Assembly: GCF_026151205.1 (NCBI RefSeq)
Contig: NC_087076.1
Coordinates: 3,123,902-3,187,901 of the forward strand
Reading direction: 5' to 3'
DNA from: Bolinopsis microptera
Taxonomy: Eukaryota > Ctenophora > Tentaculata > Lobata > Bolinopsidae
Length of the DNA stretch: 64,000 nucleotides
Shown here: positions 59,101 through 64,000 of the stretch, piece by piece
How positions within the stretch are numbered: position 1 is the stretch's first letter
Layout of the letters: the number at the start of each line of letters is the position of its first letter
Position numbers and translations under genes: made by a program
Notes under the pieces: model-generated
Told to the model about the DNA's origin: nothing
Databases searched by the model: none
The model's input: the letters and a program-made list of their open reading frames with translations, nothing else

Positions 59101-62100
59101 AGCTTTATAACATCAAACATATCATATCTGCGTATTATTGAAGTTTATGTTCGTATGCACAAATATCATACATTATGTATTATTTGCACGTATTTGTGTC
59201 TGTAAATTTGACTACGTATGTAAGCTGAGGTTTCTGGAGATGCCACAAGGTTTTAGGTTTTACCCACCATCAGTGCTGGGGGTCGGTCAGGGGAGTGGGT
59301 ATTGTGTCTTGGGTTTGTGAAGATCGGGTTACTGGAACCAGTATCCCGGTATGATAATTGATAAACTATCAGCATTTGAATTTGAACTCTAAAACAGGTT
59401 AATGTTATCTGAAGAGGATCATTTAGGAGATGGGGATGAAAATGAAACATATCTTGTTCCTTCAACTGGTCCCCCAGTTCAGGCAGATCTACCGAGACGA
59501 ACTTGTGTGAGGAAGAGAATAATGATTGTGAGTGTCATCTTAGCAAGTTTAGCCCTGACTGGGGTAGTGTTGGGCTTGGTCTACTACTTAAAGCTAGGTC
59601 AACCTTCCACCACCAGAACCTACTCCTTTCAGATCAAGCAGACGAAGAAAAAAGTTGGTGACCGAAAGTACATGGTCAAGACAATTAATGGCAAGATACC
59701 AGCGCCTGCAATACACGTCAGACAAGGGGACATCCTCCATGTTACAGTGACTAACGGACTTGCTAACAGTGGGGTCACTATTCACTGGCACGGTCTGAAC
59801 ATGAGGGGATATCAGGTGTACGACGGAGTGGCGGGTGTTACACAGTGTCCCATAGTCCCGGGGACATCTTACTTGTATCAGTTCAAAGTAGAGGATCTGC
59901 CCGGCACTCATCTGTATCACACCCACAATATGTTGTCTGATGTCACACCCTCCGGTCTGGACTTTGTCCGTGGACCACTCATTGTGCACGATACAGATGC
60001 GGTCATTATTCCTGAATGTACTTCACAGGATTGTTACCGGATAGGAAATGAGAGGATTCTCTTATATCAAGATCTTTATCCAAACTATTTAGGGTCAGGT
60101 GTGCTTAATGGCGAGGAGACTCACGAAATAGAGGTTGAAAATGGAGAGCATAAGTTCCGAATTATCAACGGAGGGAATAAGTTCGCATTCTTCTTCAGTA
60201 TTGATGGATACAAGCTAATAGTGACTGCCACAGACGGGCACACTGTTGAAGCTTATGAAACTGACTTGATTCTCATTCATTCAGGAGAAAGGTATGATGT
60301 CTTGGTCAACTTCAACATCACACTTCCGACGGAAAATGTGTGGATTAGAGCAATGGAGAGAGATAATGAAAACGAAGGAACATTGGGCGTACTTAGAATT
60401 AGGATGAACGATTTAATTCCCTACAATAAAGAAATACCCCCAAACAAGGACCTTACAGTAGAGATGGACACAGTAAACATACTCAACTGTATGTATCCTG
60501 AGAGACCGGAACTGAACTGCAAACTTCTCACAGACCTAGTTCCTACAAGACAGCAGAGTTTGTTGGGTTCTGTTGAATATCACACGGTAGATTTTATGGA
60601 GGGTAACAGTGGGGAGTGGTTCGTTTCAATGGACGGGGGGAAATACACACAGAACCTAGTTCCCCACATTCCAGTAATCATGTCTGCTGCTAAAGATAAG
60701 GTGAACTCACACACACCCATCCTATCCGTACCAACAAACAGATCCGTCACTATAGTGCTCCGAAACAGATCCTATCTAAGCCACCCCATGCACCTGCACG
60801 GACACCACTTTGAAGTCCTCGAAATAGTCACAAGAAAAACACTAGGATGTCAGGATGACCTTTGTCCGTTACTGGACATCAACACTGACTTCTCAGAGCC
60901 AATAGAAGATCTGATGAGGAGGTCCAGACAGGGGGTCCTGAAGGACACAGTAATCCTACCAGCTGGAGGAGCAGTGGCACTGAGACTCAACACTAACAGC
61001 CCAGGGGCATGGTTTCTCCACTGTCACGTGTCCACACACTTACGGGACGGGATGGGGTTAGTTCTGAACGAAGGAGGTTACCTCTTCTCACAGGACAAGT
61101 TCCCTCAGGATTATCCCGAGTGTGACTCCTCATGGACTGAGCTTCAGTCGACTACTTGCAACTGTACTGATTATAGAAGTGGGCTTGAAGTGAGATGCAG
61201 TAGGTCCTGGTTGTGCGGAGCTGGTGGTGGTTAATGACACTGCCACGTGAAACTTCATTATTCCAGATCCAGAATGCCAGATCGGAATGCTATCTTTATG
61301 ACATTTATTATTCTTGAGTTATGCATGTTCAATTCCGTGAAATGACCCTTCACACTATGCTTAGAAAATATTTTATTTTATTTTTGACTTACTGTAATTC
61401 TTTGATGTAATAATGTATATATTTTGAAAATTTGTCTTCCAAAAACTTCTTTAACACTATCCTAAAATTTGTAACTGCTTTCTTGTCATTAAGTTGATTG
61501 TAATTATTGTTTTAAGTTTTAATGTTAGAAATGTTACTGTATGACGTTGATTCGAGCATGGCTCAAATAGCAAATAGCTTGATGTAACCACTTACAAATA
61601 ATGTCTTGATAATTATTTATTATTGATTATTAATTATTGTTTTTATAAACGTATCAAATTATTCAATTGTTAAGATAAATAAAAGAAGATCTTTGAAAAT
61701 ACAGTTAACCGAGATAAGATTTACGATATATGTATATATAACATGTAAGACATTAAAAAGCCCTTACGATTTCAAGAGTGGCTCTGATAGCCGGGCAGAT
61801 TTCATTATCATCAGCAGAGTTTAGCAACAGTCGCACACCTGACACGTAGTCAGGTTGTCTTGGCAACCAATCGCACCCGTAACATTGTACTGTAGCAGGA
61901 TTGGGCAAGAGACTCATCTCCGAGGTTACCGCCTCTATCACGCTCCTCCCTGGAAAGAGAGAGGTCAGCTCAGTATGGGTCAGTTCAGGGGTTTTAAAAC
62001 TTAAATGTGATTTTATAGAGACACAAGATCTAGTAAGATCTAGTAAGATCTAGCAAGATCTAGCAAGATCTAGTAAGATCTAGTAAGATTTAGTAAGATC

Positions 62101-64000
62101 TAGCAAGATCTAGTAAGATCTAGCAATATACACGTAGCAATATAGACAAGATTGAGCAAGCTGGAAATTTACCATGCTTGAGAAGATTACTGATAGTCTC
62201 GATGAACAGAAGAACATTCTCAGAAACTTCCAGAAGGGTTACAACACACCGAACATTCGAGAGTAAACAGACAGATATTCTCGTGATGTCCTCGTACAAC
62301 AGCTCCCTGGGAGAGTCGTGGTTTTAAAGGAATGTTAATTATTTGCTTAGTTAAAGTTAACTATAACATTGTTAAATTGAACATAATTTGGCAGACTTAC
62401 AAGATTAGATAGACAAACTTTGAGGCAATTAAAATTGGAGTAAACTGTAACATAATAAGATTGAACTGAATTTGCAGTGATAAGGAGTTCACAGTTTGAG
62501 TGTATGTACCCTGTATTGTAGAGAATAACACAGTCGGCAGATACGTCTCCAATAAAGATCATATCCGGATCCAGTTCTGAGAAGGAAATAACATCTGCAG
62601 ATATGTGGAGAATGTGGGACGATCTGAGGTCTTCAACTCTTGTCGTGCTGCGACCTGAGAAATAAAGGTCAACAAGTGAACTGAGAGTACCACCGTACCA
62701 AAATAAGAGGGGATAACTCATATTAACTGATTAAGCTTCTTACCATTAACCAGGTCAGAAACTTGGTTGAGAATGTCATGTGATGAGAAGACGACGGGAG
62801 TTAGACTTTTCTCTGGAGTCGTGTGGTGAGCATGTCTACTGAGGTCGTCAACACACCCGCTGAGAAATTGATCAGTCGATTTCCTCTAATTTGACAGCAA
62901 GCTAGGTCAGTTAATAGTTTGTGTGGTTATTATTTTCAATAAACTCATTTCGATGGTCGAATTTCTCAATATTTTGACTCACCAAATGGAAACAGGTATG
63001 CTAGGAAACAGCTGGAACTTCACTTGGTCGACAATGGGTTGAGTTATGGAGTCCTCCGACAGAACCAAGTAAATTAGGGAATCTGGAGTGTTTAGGACTC
63101 GCTTGATGTCACTCACAACATTTCCAAACATCACTTCAGCAGCTTCTGAGGACATGAGGAACTCGTTCCTGTCGCTGATCTCAACCTGGTGGTAATCACA
63201 GAGACCCTGCTGACCTCCAGCTAAGTACCAGGTATGTACCAGGGTAGTGTTTACTTTCACTACCAGGCACACACTATTCTCTCCCAGAGCCCCACACACA
63301 TCACTTAGAGACTGGGATGAGACGTGAGGGGCGGGAAATGGGGACGAGGGGGCTAAGTACCGGGCCCTCTCCCACCTCAGGAGGCGCTCATGAACCCACA
63401 TTGTGTCTATAGGTTTGTGTTGCATGTTGTAAAGGTAGGCGTAGGAGATCTCCTGAATCGGGCTCACTTGCTCGTAAATAAAGTCTATACTTCGTTGAAG
63501 CAGAATGATCTCAAATTGGGAACAAGAGGAAACGATTGCCTCGTGTCCGGCCGCTTCTTCCTCATTTTCAACGAGAGCTTGACCAAGAATTGCGGTGGCA
63601 GTAGCTAGCAGCAGGGGTGAGTAAGTTGCCTCTTCGATACACATCCTAGCATGTTCTATGCACTGTTCTAATTCGTTCAGTTCCAATGCTGATCTTGCCA
63701 AAAGTAGGCGACACTCGCACGAGATCAAGGTGGAATTCTTGTAGAGATCATCGACTTCGTCACAGAGCCTGAGACAAGTGTCAAACTCGCTCATCTGAAA
63801 ATACGATTTAGCTTGACCTATGAGAGCGTAACACTGCCCGATCACATGATCAATATCACGTGATATCATGAGACTCTGGTCATAGTTTACAAGCGCCTGG
63901 TCGAAGTGCCCCTCCACCAGGTAAGCGTTTGCCAGATCACTCAGAACCAACAGCTCCTTAACCCTGTCTCCTTGTCTTCTGATCAGATCTAACCTCATCT
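56102..64000 (-). CDS. TPR-CHAT protein (TTC28-like), 3' part; 5' end outside the window
   Basis: Exons seen: 64000-62983, 62883-62744, 62654-62510, 62306-62173, 61949-61768, 57642-57512, 57108-56943, 56771-56676, 56471-56354, 56166-56102, all phase-consistent. Residues from the first exon form TPRs (DLANAYLVEGHFDQALVNYD, CYALIGQAKSYFQM, then RLLLARSALELNELEQCIEH). A CHAT domain follows (YLAPSSPFPAP, NSVCLVVKVNTTLVHTWYL, then ILHISAD and DCVILYNTGE). The usual CHAT catalytic His is replaced (HISAD for H-x-x-T-H-G) and the Cys of S-A-C-x-T-G is Tyr (ILYNTG), so the caspase-like site looks dead. The C-terminal part (GWDEILHSVGAAVFRDRV and after) is helical. The link from 61768 to 57642 spans a 4.1-kb intron containing a multicopper oxidase gene; if not spliced, the frame stops at 61753. 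Confidence 0.8.
57122..57257. repeat. 9-bp GGGGTTTAA minisatellite at a 3' splice site
   Basis: About 15 copies of AAGGGGTTT with two GGGGTTTAACTTTAA interruptions. Read on the minus strand it is CCCCTTAAA, and it ends only about 12 nt before the AG (57110-57109) that opens TPR-CHAT exon 57108-56943. Its plus strand encodes a GFKGFKG-type frame, which is an artefact. Confidence 0.9.
58082..58187. repeat. Imperfect tandem repeat of CTGCACTACG
   Basis: About ten 10-11-bp units (GTGCACTAC, CTGCACTACG, CTGCACTACCA) within the long TPR-CHAT intron. Confidence 0.85.
58190..59400. other. Intron sequence upstream of the multicopper oxidase gene
   Basis: AT-rich, no exon recognised. It should hold the promoter of the plus-strand oxidase gene; no core promoter element was identified. 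Confidence 0.4.
59402..61234 (+). CDS. Membrane-anchored multicopper oxidase (laccase/ferroxidase-like), intronless
   Basis: A single 610-residue frame. There is a cytoplasmic N-terminus (about 40 residues), one transmembrane helix (IMIVSVILASLALTGVVLGL, about residues 41-60), then three cupredoxin-like domains outside the cell: type II topology. All four copper motifs are present: HWHG (near 127), HTH in LYHTHNM (near 172), HPMHLHGHHF (near 460) and HCHVSTHLRDGM (near 539), with the T1 Cys and a Met at the axial position, so it should be active in coupling substrate oxidation to reduction of oxygen to water. Substrate (phenols, amines, iron) cannot be told. The C-terminus is Cys-rich. There is no intron, and the gene lies antisense inside an intron of the TPR-CHAT gene, which suggests a retrocopied or transferred origin. 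Confidence 0.93.
   Translation: MLSEEDHLGDGDENETYLVPSTGPPVQADLPRRTCVRKRIMIVSVILASLALTGVVLGLVYYLKLGQPSTTRTYSFQIKQTKKKVGDRKYMVKTINGKIPAPAIHVRQGDILHVTVTNGLANSGVTIHWHGLNMRGYQVYDGVAGVTQCPIVPGTSYLYQFKVEDLPGTHLYHTHNMLSDVTPSGLDFVRGPLIVHDTDAVIIPECTSQDCYRIGNERILLYQDLYPNYLGSGVLNGEETHEIEVENGEHKFRIINGGNKFAFFFSIDGYKLIVTATDGHTVEAYETDLILIHSGERYDVLVNFNITLPTENVWIRAMERDNENEGTLGVLRIRMNDLIPYNKEIPPNKDLTVEMDTVNILNCMYPERPELNCKLLTDLVPTRQQSLLGSVEYHTVDFMEGNSGEWFVSMDGGKYTQNLVPHIPVIMSAAKDKVNSHTPILSVPTNRSVTIVLRNRSYLSHPMHLHGHHFEVLEIVTRKTLGCQDDLCPLLDINTDFSEPIEDLMRRSRQGVLKDTVILPAGGAVALRLNTNSPGAWFLHCHVSTHLRDGMGLVLNEGGYLFSQDKFPQDYPECDSSWTELQSTTCNCTDYRSGLEVRCSRSWLCGAGGG
61616..61621 (-). terminator. Possible minus-strand polyadenylation signal for a short TPR-CHAT transcript
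   Basis: AATAAA on the minus strand in the TTATTTATTATT stretch, about 135 bp beyond the in-frame stop at 61753. It could end a transcript that does not use the 61767 donor. It overlaps the 3' UTR of the multicopper oxidase. Confidence 0.3.
61678..61683 (+). terminator. Polyadenylation signal of the multicopper oxidase gene
   Basis: AATAAA about 445 bp beyond the stop codon and 85 bp before TPR-CHAT exon 61949-61768. Confidence 0.6.
62026..62126. repeat. 10-bp AGATCTAGTA minisatellite in a TPR-CHAT intron
   Basis: Ten copies of AGATCTAGTA or AGATCTAGCA within the 223-bp intron between exons 62306-62173 and 61949-61768, filling almost half of it. Confidence 0.9.

Noticed and set aside
59594-59989. 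131-residue minus-strand ORF
   Set aside because: Antisense shadow of the multicopper oxidase coding region.

Overview
The window is nuclear DNA of an animal. It is AT-rich, its genes are split by many short GT-AG introns, AATAAA signals follow several stop codons, and it encodes metazoan families: a two-finger GATA factor, a Shaker-type potassium channel, an axonemal SAXO5/TEX45-like protein and a TPR-CHAT protein. Protein divergence and repeated nesting of intronless genes in host introns suggest an early-branching animal. A ctenophore would fit, because abundant nested intronic genes have been reported in that group, but this is inference. All splice models here were made by eye from phase-consistent GT/AG sites.

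Layout. 1-7.9 kb is gene-poor, with an inverted-repeat element carrying telomere-like TTAGGG runs, a second dispersed copy near 5.6 kb, and several tandem repeats. 7.9-18.8 kb holds a GATA-type transcription factor on the minus strand (9 coding exons seen, 5' end not found); its introns contain small ORFs and a minisatellite of GATA sites. 19-27 kb is mostly non-coding, apart from a possible two-exon small gene at 19.0-19.5 kb. 27.1-30.2 kb is a four-exon Kv channel with an altered voltage sensor (minus). 30.3-33.7 kb is intergenic, with a third telomere-like repeat copy and an ACTAGT-rich array.

33.7-43.6 kb is a 12-exon SAXO5/TEX45-like ciliary gene (plus). Its last intron (about 6.1 kb) holds three intronless minus-strand genes for an unrecognised family of single-pass membrane proteins; two arose by a recent tandem duplication of about 2 kb. 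44.1-49.7 kb is an 8-exon minus-strand gene for a 1257-residue, largely disordered protein with an RRM-like segment. 49.7-56.1 kb is intergenic with a minisatellite and a poly-G MITE. 56.1-64.0 kb is the 3' part of a TPR-CHAT gene (minus, running off the window end). Its 4.1-kb intron contains an intronless membrane-anchored multicopper oxidase on the plus strand.

Recurring themes are antisense intronless genes inside introns, C-rich minisatellites that supply the pyrimidine tract of a 3' splice site (two unrelated cases), and proteins that keep a recognisable fold but have lost key residues (Kv voltage sensor, GATA N-finger, CHAT catalytic residues). No tRNA, rRNA, CRISPR array or prokaryote-like operon was seen.
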